Shown here piece after piece: positions 15,730 through 24,901 of a stretch of DNA of 64,000 nucleotides. The translations under genes and the position numbers were made by a program. Position 1 is the first letter of the stretch, and each line of letters begins with the position of its first letter. Source of the DNA: Tianweitania aestuarii (GTDB lineage Bacteria > Pseudomonadota > Alphaproteobacteria > Rhizobiales > Rhizobiaceae); assembly GCF_018457165.1 (NCBI RefSeq), contig NZ_JAFMNX010000006.1, positions 1 to 64,000 on the forward strand. The letters are read 5' to 3'. The notes below the pieces were generated by a model. That model was given only the letters and a program-made list of their open reading frames with translations. It did no database searches and was not told the origin of the DNA.

Positions 15730-16302
15730 CTATATGCGCGTCCACTCCGCGCCCCCGCCCGCATTGGGCTTCTGGCGGGCATAAAAAGTGTAGGGCGTTT
15801 TCGACCACGGCTTGATTGCATCGGTGACATTGTCGAGCACCAGGTCACCATCAGAGGTGCGAACGGTCAAAACCGTATGCCCGGCGCCGCGCAACGTTCC
15901 CACCGTCAACAGAAGCGTGGATGCCGGCCAGCCACGCTTGAGAAGCTCGGCCTTCTTCATGATGGCGAGATCCTCGCAATCGCCTCCACCGGCTTTCGTC
16001 GGCAACTCCCAGCGGTCGCCGTCGAGCCCCGGTTTGTCGTCGCGCTGCCTGAAGCCGCGATTGACCTGCTCATTGACGGCCTTGAGCTCGGCCGATCGCT
16101 GCGCGGTCATGGTCATTGCCGCTTCATCACCATCGGTGGAGCACAAACGGGGCTGCTCGTCGCAGAACGTGTAGAAGGCTGGCGGGGCGAAAGCGTAGCC
16201 TAGCGGCTTCATCACTGATGGCGTGGGCGTAATGCTCCCGGTGGTTTCGGAGCAGCCTGCAACGGCCAAAAGGAAGGCAATGACAATCACGCTACGAATC
16301 AT
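15730..16302 (-). CDS. Bacterial transglutaminase-like cysteine protease (BTLCP/LapG-like), lipoprotein
   Basis: A 190-aa protein with a lipoprotein signal (MIRSVIVIAFLLAVAGC, lipidated Cys17). The papain-like triad is visible as C109 in GGGDCEDL, H142 in GAGHTVLTVRT and D157 in LVLDNVTD. This is the family (Peptidase_C93) that includes LapG, the periplasmic protease that releases type I-secreted adhesins when c-di-GMP falls. Many alphaproteobacterial members have unknown substrates, so LapG function is an inference. The start at 16302 has CCGGAGATC upstream; the frame is open 48 bp further. It is convergent with the LuxR/HEPN pair and close to the type I secretion operon. Confidence 0.8.
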   Translation of the reverse strand: MIRSVIVIAFLLAVAGCSETTGSITPTPSVMKPLGYAFAPPAFYTFCDEQPRLCSTDGDEAAMTMTAQRSAELKAVNEQVNRGFRQRDDKPGLDGDRWELPTKAGGGDCEDLAIMKKAELLKRGWPASTLLLTVGTLRGAGHTVLTVRTSDGDLVLDNVTDAIKPWSKTPYTFYARQKPNAGGGAEWTRI

Positions 16303-16474
16303 GACGATCTCCGGCCCCGTCCAATAGGCTAGATCGCATGGGTTAATCAAATATTAAGATTTACTTGCAGGCACCAAACAGAGCGACTAGCGTTTCTATG
16401 GTGTTACCGATGATGGTAGCATTCATCATACGCCAAAGAGGGGACGGGCGCATCATTCCTTTAGGAGGAAGAGC

Positions 16475-17314
16475 ATGGACTCGTTCGCAAAAAAGGCGGG
16501 CAGCCTCGGTGCTGCACTGCTGATCTCAACAACATCTCTCGTGACCACAAGCCTGCCGGCCGCATCTCAGTCGCTGCGTCCCATCGTGGCGGCTGAGCAA
16601 TGCAAAAGACTGACGCGCGCCAACATCGCCTTGTGCTGTGCCGCGCTCAACCGCACGACGATCCTGTCTCGCGCGCAGCTGGCGCAATGCCCGCCGCTCA
16701 CGACATCGCTCGTGTCCCAGGCCCGACAAGCATCCGACAACGACACCATCGGACGCGGCAGCCGCGGCACAAGCCGCGACGACGGCCCCGGTGGACGCGG
16801 CAATACCGGCAACAATGGTGGTCCGGGTAACAACGGTGGTCCCGGCAGCAATGGCGGCCCCGGCGACAATGGCGGCCCCGGTGACAACGGTGGTCCCGGC
16901 GGTAACGGCGGCCCAGGCGACAACGGCGGCCCAGGTGACAATGGCGGTCCTGGTGACAATGGCGGTCCGGGTGGCAACGGAGGCAACGGCGGCTCCGGCG
17001 GAAACGGAGGCAACGGCGGCGGCGGCGGCTCGGGCGGAAACGGCGGCGGCTCGGGCTCCGGTGGTTCCGGAGGCGGCTCTGGTGGTTCCGGTGGTAGTGG
17101 CGGCAGCGGCGGCGGCTCCGGCGGAAGTGGCGGATCTGGTGGCACTGGTGGCGGTTCTGGCTCGAGTGGCGGAAATGGCGGATCCGGCGGCAGCGGCGGC
17201 GGTTCTGGCAATTCCGGTGGGGCTGGCGGCAGCGGCGGCGGTTCCGGCGGCTCGGGTGGTGCAGGCGGCAGCGGGTCCGGTGGTGCAGGCGGTTCCGGTG
17301 GAGCCGGCGGCTGA
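16475..17314 (+). CDS. Secreted protein with collagen-like Gly-X-Y tract, 279 aa
   Basis: A signal peptide (residues 1-32, ending PAASQ) leads to a short Cys-containing region (C43, C54, C55, C72; RANIALCCAALNR). A glycine-rich remainder follows. Residues 106-192 keep Gly at every third position without a break: about 29 Gly-X-Y triplets, mostly alternating GGP and GDN/GNN. The tract then passes into irregular GGS/GSG-rich sequence to the C-terminus. GGAGGAAG precedes the ATG. The triplets suggest a bacterial collagen-like surface or matrix protein, though the Pro content is modest. It could instead be a flexible cell-wall or spacer protein. It is probably unrelated in sequence to the 616-aa protein nearby. 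Confidence 0.68.
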   Translation: MDSFAKKAGSLGAALLISTTSLVTTSLPAASQSLRPIVAAEQCKRLTRANIALCCAALNRTTILSRAQLAQCPPLTTSLVSQARQASDNDTIGRGSRGTSRDDGPGGRGNTGNNGGPGNNGGPGSNGGPGDNGGPGDNGGPGGNGGPGDNGGPGDNGGPGDNGGPGGNGGNGGSGGNGGNGGGGGSGGNGGGSGSGGSGGGSGGSGGSGGSGGGSGGSGGSGGTGGGSGSSGGNGGSGGSGGGSGNSGGAGGSGGGSGGSGGAGGSGSGGAGGSGGAGG

Positions 17315-17324
17315 GCTCCGAGCA

Positions 17325-17356
17325 ACAAAAAGGGAGGCCAACCAGCCTCCCCTTTC
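17325..17356. terminator. Hairpin terminator between convergent genes
   Basis: AAAAAGGGAGGC and GCCTCCCCTTT flank a 6-nt loop. It lies between the convergent Gly-X-Y protein and Tim44-like genes. Confidence 0.65.
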
Positions 17357-17382
17357 GTTCCATACCAGCGCTGTATCGCGCC

Positions 17383-18408
17383 CTACGCTTCCTGGATCGC
17401 TGACAGCTTCCAGTCCGCGCCGCGCTCGCGCACGAAGGTCCAGAGCTCCGTTGTTTCGCTGAGCTGTTCGTCGCCATCCACCAGCTTGCCGCTGTTGCGG
17501 TCGAGCAGGCGATCACGCGATTCATAGCGTAGCGCAGCCGTTGCGTAATCCTGTGTGCCTTCGTTCCAGCTTTCGGCGATATCGGCCTGCAGCAGCGTGA
17601 CATCCGTGACCTCGTTAAGCACGCCGTTCTGGGCATTTTCGGCCAGTTCTTCGGAGAGGTAGGACACCATTTCCGGCGTCACCAAGCGGCGCAGTGCTGC
17701 ATGATCTTCGCGCGAAAACGCGGCCTGCACTTCCGCCAAACGCTGCTCGAACGTGTCGAGATCGGCCTGGTCGAGCTGGATGTCGCGGCTTTGAACCGCA
17801 GCAGCTGATGCAGCCCCGCCGCCGATCGATGGGATCGGGAACGAACGATTGTTCTGCGGCTGTGCCTCGGCTTCGCGACGCGCCTGCCAGTTCGGGTTCT
17901 GGTTCGGTGCGCTACCGGCTGCCGAACGGCCGGCACCCGCATAAGCAGGGCTCGGCTGCGAGCGCGAGCGGAAGAAGCGCATCGCGAGCATGATGAGACC
18001 GCCGATCAGCAGGATTTGTAACAGCATGCCGAACATGCCGGCCATGCCGCCGAAGCCGTGGCCCATCAGCATGCCGAACAGGCCGCCGATCAAAAGACCG
18101 CGCATCAGGCCACCGCCCAGACCACCCAGCAAACCGCCGCGTTGCTGCTGCGCAGCGCCGTTTTGACCCTGACGCGAAGCAGCACCGGGCTGCGCCGTGT
18201 TGGGCGTCATCGAGCGCTCGACCGGACCGTTCTGCCGTGGCGCGGTGTTGGTCGCGGGTGCGGACTGGAAGGTCCGTCCGCCACGGCTGCCAAAGCTGCC
18301 GCCGCGCCGCGCTTCGGCGTGGTCAACCGCGACCATGGACAGGGCAAGAAACAGCCCCATGAATAGAGCAGTCAGGCGTTTTCCACGCGAACCAAGCACA
18401 GGCAGCAT
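17383..18408 (-). CDS. Tim44-like domain membrane protein, 341 aa
   Basis: A 341-aa protein. The N-terminal membrane segment or signal is around residues 10-32. An Arg/Gly/Gln-rich linker follows (RRGGSFGSRGGR). A strongly hydrophobic Gly/Met/Leu-rich region at about 93-145 should form one or two membrane helices. A C-terminal Tim44-like domain occupies about 210-340 (LDQADLDTFEQRLAEVQAAFSREDHAALRR... WTFVRERGADWKLSAIQEA). Bacterial members of this build are common in alphaproteobacteria and of poorly defined function, possibly membrane-associated binding. The family call is firm; the role is open. Confidence 0.78.
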   Translation of the reverse strand: MLPVLGSRGKRLTALFMGLFLALSMVAVDHAEARRGGSFGSRGGRTFQSAPATNTAPRQNGPVERSMTPNTAQPGAASRQGQNGAAQQQRGGLLGGLGGGLMRGLLIGGLFGMLMGHGFGGMAGMFGMLLQILLIGGLIMLAMRFFRSRSQPSPAYAGAGRSAAGSAPNQNPNWQARREAEAQPQNNRSFPIPSIGGGAASAAAVQSRDIQLDQADLDTFEQRLAEVQAAFSREDHAALRRLVTPEMVSYLSEELAENAQNGVLNEVTDVTLLQADIAESWNEGTQDYATAALRYESRDRLLDRNSGKLVDGDEQLSETTELWTFVRERGADWKLSAIQEA

Positions 18409-18468
18409 CCTCCATGATGATAGCTGTGCGGCATATAAGCGATCGCGATCGAAAATATTAGTGCGCGA

Positions 18469-19311
18469 TCAGGCCAATCGCAGCGCCATGACGCCTCCGA
18501 CGATCAAAATTCCGGCAACAAGGCGCCATGGACCCAGTCCTTCGCGCAAAACAACAACGGAAATGATCATCGCAAACAGGATCGAGCTTTCGCGCAAGGC
18601 CGCAACCGCGCCGATCGGCGCCAGCGTCATCGCCCACATCGCAATGCCATAGGATGCGGCCGACAGAGCCCCCACTGCCAGCCCGATCTTCCACGACCGC
18701 GCCATTACCGGCAGGATCACGGGTCCGCGAAGACACATGGCCAAGAGAAACGAAATCGTCCCATCCGTGATGAACAGCCACACCGCATAGGAATAAGCGG
18801 AGCTCGCCAGACGAACACCGTTGCCGTCGGCGAGCGTGTAGCAGGCGATGAAGAAGGAGGTCGAAAAGGCGTAAGCCAGCGCTTCGCGGTTGAGCTTCTG
18901 CAGGCCGCCGCCGCGCAACGACATGAGAATCGTGCCGGCGCATAGAAGCCCGATACCGAACACCGCCCAGCTGCCCGGATATTCGTTGATCAGAACCATC
19001 GCGCCGATCGTCGTCAGCAAGGGCGCGCTGCCCCGTGCGAGCGGATAAACCTGCGCGAGATCGCCGGCGGCATAGGCCTTGATCAGGCAAAGCTTATAGC
19101 CTTGCTGAAATGCGGCCGAAGCGAAGATGAAGGGCCAGACGCCCCAGTGGGGAAAGTCCACGAAGGGCGAGAGAATGAGCGCCATCGTGCCCATGCCGGA
19201 GCTCATCAGCGTGATCGAGGCGAAGCGGTCGAGCTGGACCTTCACCATCGCGTTCCACACCGCATGCATGGCGGCCGCCACAAGCACGGCCGTGAAGACG
19301 GCCGGGCTCAA
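18469..19311 (-). CDS. EamA-type drug/metabolite transporter (DMT superfamily)
   Basis: A 280-aa inner-membrane protein with about ten hydrophobic segments in two EamA repeats, the second ending ILFAMIISVVVLREGLGPWRL. Such proteins export amino acids or other small metabolites; the substrate is unknown. The start appears to be TTG at 19311 behind GGGAAACGC, with no better ATG upstream in frame. It is a single gene, 165 bp from the ABC importer operon on the same strand. Confidence 0.8.
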   Translation of the reverse strand: MSPAVFTAVLVAAAMHAVWNAMVKVQLDRFASITLMSSGMGTMALILSPFVDFPHWGVWPFIFASAAFQQGYKLCLIKAYAAGDLAQVYPLARGSAPLLTTIGAMVLINEYPGSWAVFGIGLLCAGTILMSLRGGGLQKLNREALAYAFSTSFFIACYTLADGNGVRLASSAYSYAVWLFITDGTISFLLAMCLRGPVILPVMARSWKIGLAVGALSAASYGIAMWAMTLAPIGAVAALRESSILFAMIISVVVLREGLGPWRLVAGILIVGGVMALRLA

Positions 19312-19476
19312 CCGCGTTTCCCGTGGAACCGAAGGCTGAGGCTTGGATGATGACTGGCTGATGGCATGCAGGAGGCTCGGTTCGCCGCCTGCATAACCAA
19401 TGTCCCTCCTATCCGCAAAGGACAGGACGGGCCGATCTCTTCGGCCAGTTCACCTGCGATCAGTCCCTGCTTGCGA

Positions 19477-20544
19477 TCAGTCGGCCAGCACCATGAGATC
19501 GCGCGGCGCGAAAGCGAGTTCGGCAGGTGTTCCAGATACCGGCGGCGGCATGGTCGGATCGTTGAACGTGTCGAGCGACACCGTACTGTCGCCGATCTTT
19601 GTGCGCACCCGGATCACCGAACCCAGGAAATGCACATCGGCGATCGTTGCTGCCAGAGCACCGGTTCGCGCGCCTGCCCGGCCAAGCGAAACGGCTTCGG
19701 GTCGAAGCGCCAGCGAGATCATGTCTCCCTTGCGCTTGGGCGCAAGGTCGCGATCAAGCGCAAGCACCTGCCCCGCGACATCGACCGAGCCTGCTTGCGC
19801 ATCAAGAACGCGCGCTTCCAGCACATTGAGCGTTCCAACGAAGTTGGCGACAAAGCGGGTCGATGGCCGGTTGTAGATCTCGAACGGCGTACCGGCCTGA
19901 TCGGCCCGGCCATTGTTCATCACCACGATGCGGTCGGATATCGACAGCGCTTCTTCCTGGTCATGCGTCACGAAGATCGTGGTGATGCCGAGTTCCTTCT
20001 GGATCGACCGGATTTCTTCGCGCAACGACACGCGCACCTTGGCATCGAGCGCCGACAAGGGTTCGTCGAGCAGAAGGAGCCGCGGCTTGGGCGCAAGCGC
20101 GCGCGCCAATGCTACGCGCTGCTGCTGGCCACCCGAAAGCTGATAGGGATAGCGATCGCCCAGCTGCGGCAGGCTGATCAGCTTCAGCATGTCCTGAACG
20201 CGCTGTGCGCTTTCGGCCTTCGGCATGCCGGCCACCCGAAGCCCGAAGGCGATATTCTGCGCCACCGTCAGGTTCGGGAACAGTGCATAGGCCTGAAACA
20301 CCATGCCGATCTTGCGCTGGTTCGGCTTGAGATGGGTGACGTCCTTGCCGCCAACCACAATCCTGCCTTCGCTCGGTTCCTCGAAACCCGCCACCATGCG
20401 CAGCATCGTGGTCTTGCCGCAGCCCGATGGCCCGAGAAACGAAATGAACTCGCCGCGGCCGACATCGAGGCTGAAGTCGCGCACCACGGTTGTCGGGCCG
20501 AAGCTTTTCTTGACGCCCTGGATCGAAAGATAGGTCTCGGTCAT
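19477..20544 (-). CDS. ABC importer ATP-binding protein, PotA/FbpC type
   Basis: A 355-aa ATPase: Walker A GPSGCGKT (residues 38-45), signature LSGGQ (136-140), Walker B LLLLDEP (156-162), D-loop SALD and a switch His in FVTHDQEEAL. A C-terminal TOBE regulatory domain spans about 240-355. It is the last gene of a leftward operon with two permeases and a binding protein. PotA-like ATPases serve polyamine, iron(III), phosphonate and related importers. Confidence 0.9.
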   Translation of the reverse strand: MTETYLSIQGVKKSFGPTTVVRDFSLDVGRGEFISFLGPSGCGKTTMLRMVAGFEEPSEGRIVVGGKDVTHLKPNQRKIGMVFQAYALFPNLTVAQNIAFGLRVAGMPKAESAQRVQDMLKLISLPQLGDRYPYQLSGGQQQRVALARALAPKPRLLLLDEPLSALDAKVRVSLREEIRSIQKELGITTIFVTHDQEEALSISDRIVVMNNGRADQAGTPFEIYNRPSTRFVANFVGTLNVLEARVLDAQAGSVDVAGQVLALDRDLAPKRKGDMISLALRPEAVSLGRAGARTGALAATIADVHFLGSVIRVRTKIGDSTVSLDTFNDPTMPPPVSGTPAELAFAPRDLMVLAD

Positions 20545-20549
20545 GTCTT

Positions 20550-21341
20550 CTAGTCCGGGCGGTTGGCGGATTTGGGAGCAAAGCGGGCGAGCATCTGGAT
20601 CACCGACATGCAGCCCCAGGTCACAACAAAGGTGATCACGGCAAGCGCCGCCGGCTCGTAAGCCCGGTTGGCGCCGATGTTCTGGAGATAAGGCCCAAAG
20701 GCCGGACGATTGAGCAGGCTTGCCACGGTGAATTCACCGATCACGATGGCAAAGGTCAGGAAGGCACCAGACAGAACGGCAATCAGCACATTGGGCAGGA
20801 TCAACCGCATGATGATCGTGCCCCAGCCGGCACCGAGGATCTGCGCGGCTTCGGTCAACGTGCGCACATCGATGGTGCGCAACCCCGTATCCACCGCACG
20901 ATACATGTAAGGCAGCGCCAGGATCGCGTAGCCGATCACCAGCAGCGCATCGGTCCCGCGCGCCGATCCGAGAAACGGCAGCGGCGAATTCGAGCCATAC
21001 ATCCGGATATACCCGAACACGATGACGATGGCCGGGATCACCAGCGGCAACAGCGTGATGAACTCGATCACAGGCCGAATATGCGGCATGCGCAAACGGA
21101 TCCAGTAGGCGGTCGGCACCACGATCAACACGCCGAGCAGGATCGTGAAAAACGCGGCGACGACCGAATAGCCGAAGGTCTGCTGAAAGCGCGGATCACC
21201 GAACACGACGGCAAAAGCGTCGAAGGAATAAGTGCCGCGCCGCATCCGCATGGCAAATTCCATCGTCGCCAGCAGCGGGATGATGAAATAGGCCGCCCCG
21301 AGACCAAAGGTGAGCCAGGCCCAGAACTTGCCCGCCTTCAT
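20550..21341 (-). CDS. ABC importer permease, second subunit
   Basis: An inner-membrane permease of about 263 aa with six predicted helices and a BPD-type EAA loop (TLTEAAQILGAGWGTIIMRLILPNV). The ATG at 21341 overlaps the stop codon of the upstream permease (ATGA); a GTG three codons earlier is the alternative. It is PotC/FbpB-like and pairs with the adjacent permease. Confidence 0.88.
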   Translation of the reverse strand: MKAGKFWAWLTFGLGAAYFIIPLLATMEFAMRMRRGTYSFDAFAVVFGDPRFQQTFGYSVVAAFFTILLGVLIVVPTAYWIRLRMPHIRPVIEFITLLPLVIPAIVIVFGYIRMYGSNSPLPFLGSARGTDALLVIGYAILALPYMYRAVDTGLRTIDVRTLTEAAQILGAGWGTIIMRLILPNVLIAVLSGAFLTFAIVIGEFTVASLLNRPAFGPYLQNIGANRAYEPAALAVITFVVTWGCMSVIQMLARFAPKSANRPD

Positions 21342-22246
21342 TTCAGCCACCGTTCCGAGCGCGTGCGGAACCAGATGTAAAAGACATTGGCCATCCCCGT
21401 GATGAAGATCATGCCGAAGGCGATGGCGTAGCCCAGATGCGGATTGTGCAGCACGTCACCGCGGATCTGCGCATAAAGCAGGATTGGCACGATGTTGAGC
21501 GACGAGCCCGTCAACGCATAAGCCGTGGCGATCGCGCCGAAGGCGTTGGCGAAAAGCAGGATCACCGTGCCGAGAAAGCTCGGCCACAAAACCGGGATCA
21601 CCACCATGCGCCAATATTGCCATTGGGTCGCGCCCAGCGTCGCAGCCGCCTCGCCCCATTCCTTCTTCAAACCGTCGATCGCCGGTGTGATGATCACCAC
21701 CATCAGCGGGATCTGAAAATAAAGGTAAGTGAGCGTCAGGCCCGAGAAGGACAGGATGTTGAAGCCCGTCGAATAAAGATTGAAGCCAAAGATGTCGCGC
21801 AGGATGATCGTCACAAGGCCAAGCCGCCCGAGCGTCGCAAGAAAGGCGAAGGCCAGCGGCACGCCGGCAAAGTTCGAGGCGACGCCGGAAAAGGTCATTG
21901 TTGCGCTGCGTACCCAGCGCGGCAGGCCGCCGCGCACGATCGCAATGGCAATCGCCAGACCAATCAGCGCGCCGATCACCGCCGAGGCAAAGCTGACCTT
22001 GATCGAAATCCAGTAGGCGGCGCGAATGGTCGGCTGCCAAAGCTCGGCCAGATTGTTCAGCGTGAACGCGCCGTTCGGCGTCTGAAACGCGCCGAGAATG
22101 AGGTAAGCGGTGGGCGCGATCAAAAACAGGATCGCGAACAAGAAAAACGGCGCCACACCCAGCCATTGCGTTGGCAGCCGAACGGCGCGCGCGGTTGGCG
22201 GAACAGCGCGCGCTGCATCCGGTTCTGACAGGCTGATCGTCGCCAT
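21338..22246 (-). CDS. ABC importer permease, first subunit
   Basis: A 302-aa permease with six predicted helices and the BPD EAA loop (EAAATLGATQWQYWRMVVIPVL). It lies 74 bp downstream of the substrate-binding protein gene and overlaps the second permease by 4 bp. The N-terminal 30 residues are Ala/Arg-rich and cytoplasmic. It is PotB-like. Confidence 0.88.
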   Translation of the reverse strand: MATISLSEPDAARAVPPTARAVRLPTQWLGVAPFFLFAILFLIAPTAYLILGAFQTPNGAFTLNNLAELWQPTIRAAYWISIKVSFASAVIGALIGLAIAIAIVRGGLPRWVRSATMTFSGVASNFAGVPLAFAFLATLGRLGLVTIILRDIFGFNLYSTGFNILSFSGLTLTYLYFQIPLMVVIITPAIDGLKKEWGEAAATLGATQWQYWRMVVIPVLWPSFLGTVILLFANAFGAIATAYALTGSSLNIVPILLYAQIRGDVLHNPHLGYAIAFGMIFITGMANVFYIWFRTRSERWLK

Positions 22247-22320
22247 GGTGGAAGATCCGTCGGGAATAAGGAAAGACCGGGCAGCCCGAAAGCCGCCCGG
22301 CCGATCATGCTTTGCTGTTC

Positions 22321-23427
22321 TTACTGGACGTTGGCGCCCACGACTTGGTCCCAGGCCTTGGTGATCGCTTCCTTGGCAGCGTTCTGGTCTTCAAGCGTCG
22401 GGAACTTCGCGGCTTCGTAGGCAGCGGCCGGCGGCAGCTTGTCGAGCATGGCCTGCGGAACCTTGCCCTTGGCAACGAGGTCGTTGAAGCGGATCGGGTG
22501 GCAGTAACCGGCGAGCCAGCCGAGCTGCCCTTCGTCCGAGTACAGGTGCTCCATCCAAAGCTTGGCGGCGTTCGGATGCGGCGCGTAGGCGCTGATGCCC
22601 TGAACATAAACGCCGGCGACAACAGCCGACTTCGGCACCACGACTTCAACCGGCGGATTGCCGTTGAGCGTATCGCGGCCGGTCAGACCATTGTAATCCC
22701 AGTTGATCAGGATCGGCGTCTGGCCCTGCGCCAAGGTCGCCGGCTTGCCGATCACCGGCACGAAATTGCCGGATGCGTTCAGCTCCTTGAAGAAGTCGAG
22801 CCCCTTCTCGCTGGCCGAAGCCGCATCCGTGCCGCCGGTGGCGAGACCGGCAGCGTACACGGCCTGGATTGCCTGGTTCGACGCACGCGGATCACCGGCG
22901 AGCGCAACGGCATTGGCATATTCCGGCTTCAGAAGATCGGCCCAATCCTGCGGCACGGTTTCAACGAGATCCTTGTTCACCATGAACGACAGGACGCCGT
23001 AATAATCGCCGTACCAGTAGCCATCGGCATCCTTGGCATCGTCCGGGATCGAGTCCCAGGTCGAAACCTTGTAGGGCATCAGGAGGTTGTCGGCCTTGGC
23101 AGCCGGGCCGAACGACAGACCGACATCGATCACGTCAGGCGCCTGCGGGCCCTTGTTGTCCTTGTTGGCCTTGATAGCCTCGAGCTCGTCGCCCGAACCG
23201 GCATCCGGGTTCAACTCGTTGACGGTGATCTCCGGATACTTCTTCTTGAAGGCCGCAATCACTTCGCCATAGCCGCACCAGTCATGCGGCAGCGCGATCG
23301 TGGTGAGCTGGCCTTCCTTCTTGGCCGCTGCAACCAGTTCATCCATGTTCTGAGCTGACGAAATCGCCGTTGTCGCCATCATGGCCACGGCCGTCCACGA
23401 AAGTACTTTCCCCACCAAACCCGTCAT
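22321..23427 (-). CDS. Periplasmic substrate-binding protein of PotA-type ABC importer
   Basis: A 368-aa protein with a Sec signal peptide (about residues 1-25, cleaved near ISSAQN). The mature part has the two-lobed fold of the iron/thiamine/polyamine-binding cluster (KKYPEITVNELNPDAGSGDELEAI; PDVIDVGLSFGPAAKA). Tyr and Trp residues (DGYWYGDYYGVLSF) may line the ligand site. No Tyr pair typical of iron(III) binding is obvious near the C-terminus, so an organic cation or phosphonate-like ligand is as likely as iron. It is the first gene of the operon and divergent from the RND efflux genes. Confidence 0.85.
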   Translation of the reverse strand: MTGLVGKVLSWTAVAMMATTAISSAQNMDELVAAAKKEGQLTTIALPHDWCGYGEVIAAFKKKYPEITVNELNPDAGSGDELEAIKANKDNKGPQAPDVIDVGLSFGPAAKADNLLMPYKVSTWDSIPDDAKDADGYWYGDYYGVLSFMVNKDLVETVPQDWADLLKPEYANAVALAGDPRASNQAIQAVYAAGLATGGTDAASASEKGLDFFKELNASGNFVPVIGKPATLAQGQTPILINWDYNGLTGRDTLNGNPPVEVVVPKSAVVAGVYVQGISAYAPHPNAAKLWMEHLYSDEGQLGWLAGYCHPIRFNDLVAKGKVPQAMLDKLPPAAAYEAAKFPTLEDQNAAKEAITKAWDQVVGANVQ

Positions 23428-23722
23428 CGTAGCGCTCCGCTTGTTCCCGCCCCACCGGCGTTCGGAAGCGGCCTAGTCCCTGCACATGACAGCACGATGA
23501 AGGTTGAAGCAGCCCTCTGACAAAGCCGGGAAAGACCCATCGGCAGGGCCTTGATCACGAAGCCGTCAGAAGCTCGGGCACAACATTGCCGATATTTAAC
23601 ACAACTAGAATGCGGAGCATGGCATTGTGTGCTGCACAATGCGCGACACGAAGGGCTGCAAACGCCTGACGCATCGACGCGCCGACCTGATTTTTAAGCA
23701 TCTTTTTTAGCCGGAGACTTCA

Positions 23723-24901
23723 ATGGCGGTCTGGAAACAACTGATCCTCGGCCTCATCGTGCTGGTGATCGGCGCCGCCCTTTGGGTCCGCTTCGTGCCT
23801 GGCTCGGCTGAAACGCTGGCGAAGCTCGGTCTCGACGTGCCGGCCTGGGCCGCCGTGGAGCCGCAGCAACAGGCCGCCGGCGGCGGTGGCCGTGGTGGCA
23901 ACCAGCGCTCCGACCGCGCCGCGACCGTTGTTGCACCGCCCGCCACCCGCGCCACGATCAATGATCGCCTGAGCGCGATCGGCACCGGCAACGCCATCCG
24001 CTCCGTCAACGTGATGCCCTTCGTGTCGGGCCGCCTCGTCGAGATCCCCGTCACCTCCGGCAACCAGGTCGCGGAAGGCGACGTGATCGCGCGTCTCGAT
24101 GCCGATGCCGAGCGCATCGCGGTGGACCGCGCCAAGATCGCGCTGGAAAACACGCAGGCCGCGCTGGATCGCTCCAACGCATTGCGCAACTCCAACACCA
24201 TCACCGCCGTGGCCCAGACCGACGCCAAGCTCGCCGTGGACAATGCGCGCCTTGAACTGGAACAAGCCGAACTGAACCTCGAGCGCCGCTCCATCACCGC
24301 CCCGATCGGCGGCGTGGTCGGCATCGTGCCGGTGGAGGTCGGCGATTACGTCACCTCGCAAACCGAGATCGTCACGCTGGATGATCGCTCGGAGATCCTC
24401 GTCGACTTCTGGGTGCCGGAGCGTTTCGCAGGTTCGGTCAAGGTCGGCGCGCCGGTCAAGGCCAGCCTCGTTGCGCGGCCCGATCAGAACTTCGAAGGCG
24501 TGGTGAGCGCGCTCGACAGCCGGCTCGATCCGGCAAGCCGCACCATGCGCGTGCAGGCCAAGCTGCCCAATCCCGATGACCGGCTGCGTGCCGGCATGTC
24601 GTTTGAAGTCAGCATGACCTTTCCGGGCGACACCTTCCCGGCCGTGAACCCGCTGGCCATCCAGTGGAGCACGGAAGGCGCGTTCGTTTGGCAGATCCGA
24701 GACAACAAGGCGGAGCGCACCCCGGTCCGCATCATCCAGCGCAACACCGATGCGGTTCTGGTTGAAGCCGATATACCCGAAGGCCGCCCGGTGATCACCG
24801 AAGGCCTCCAGGCCCTGCGCAATGGCGCAGCCGTGCAGATCGCCGGCGGCAACCAGCCCCAGCCGGTGGCAACCACTGAGACCCCGGGGAATGGCTCATG
24901 A
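23723..24901 (+). CDS. RND efflux periplasmic adaptor (membrane fusion protein)
   Basis: A 392-aa MexA/AcrA-type adaptor. An N-terminal membrane anchor (residues 5-25) is followed by a Gln/Gly/Arg-rich linker (about 50-70). Two lipoyl halves (GRLVEIPVTSGNQVAEGDVIARLDAD; ERRSITAPIGGVVGIVPVEVGDYV) enclose a short coiled coil. Beta-barrel and membrane-proximal domains complete it. The stop codon overlaps the start of the pump gene (ATGA), indicating translational coupling. Confidence 0.9.
   Translation: MAVWKQLILGLIVLVIGAALWVRFVPGSAETLAKLGLDVPAWAAVEPQQQAAGGGGRGGNQRSDRAATVVAPPATRATINDRLSAIGTGNAIRSVNVMPFVSGRLVEIPVTSGNQVAEGDVIARLDADAERIAVDRAKIALENTQAALDRSNALRNSNTITAVAQTDAKLAVDNARLELEQAELNLERRSITAPIGGVVGIVPVEVGDYVTSQTEIVTLDDRSEILVDFWVPERFAGSVKVGAPVKASLVARPDQNFEGVVSALDSRLDPASRTMRVQAKLPNPDDRLRAGMSFEVSMTFPGDTFPAVNPLAIQWSTEGAFVWQIRDNKAERTPVRIIQRNTDAVLVEADIPEGRPVITEGLQALRNGAAVQIAGGNQPQPVATTETPGNGS

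Noticed and set aside
16808-17000. Regular short direct repeats that look like a CRISPR or satellite array
   Set aside because: They are in frame within a signal-peptide protein and encode GGP/GDN triplets; there are no spacers and no cas genes.
15730-17314. Genomic island or prophage boundary around the secretion locus
   Set aside because: No integrase, tRNA, attachment repeats or transposase was found at either side.
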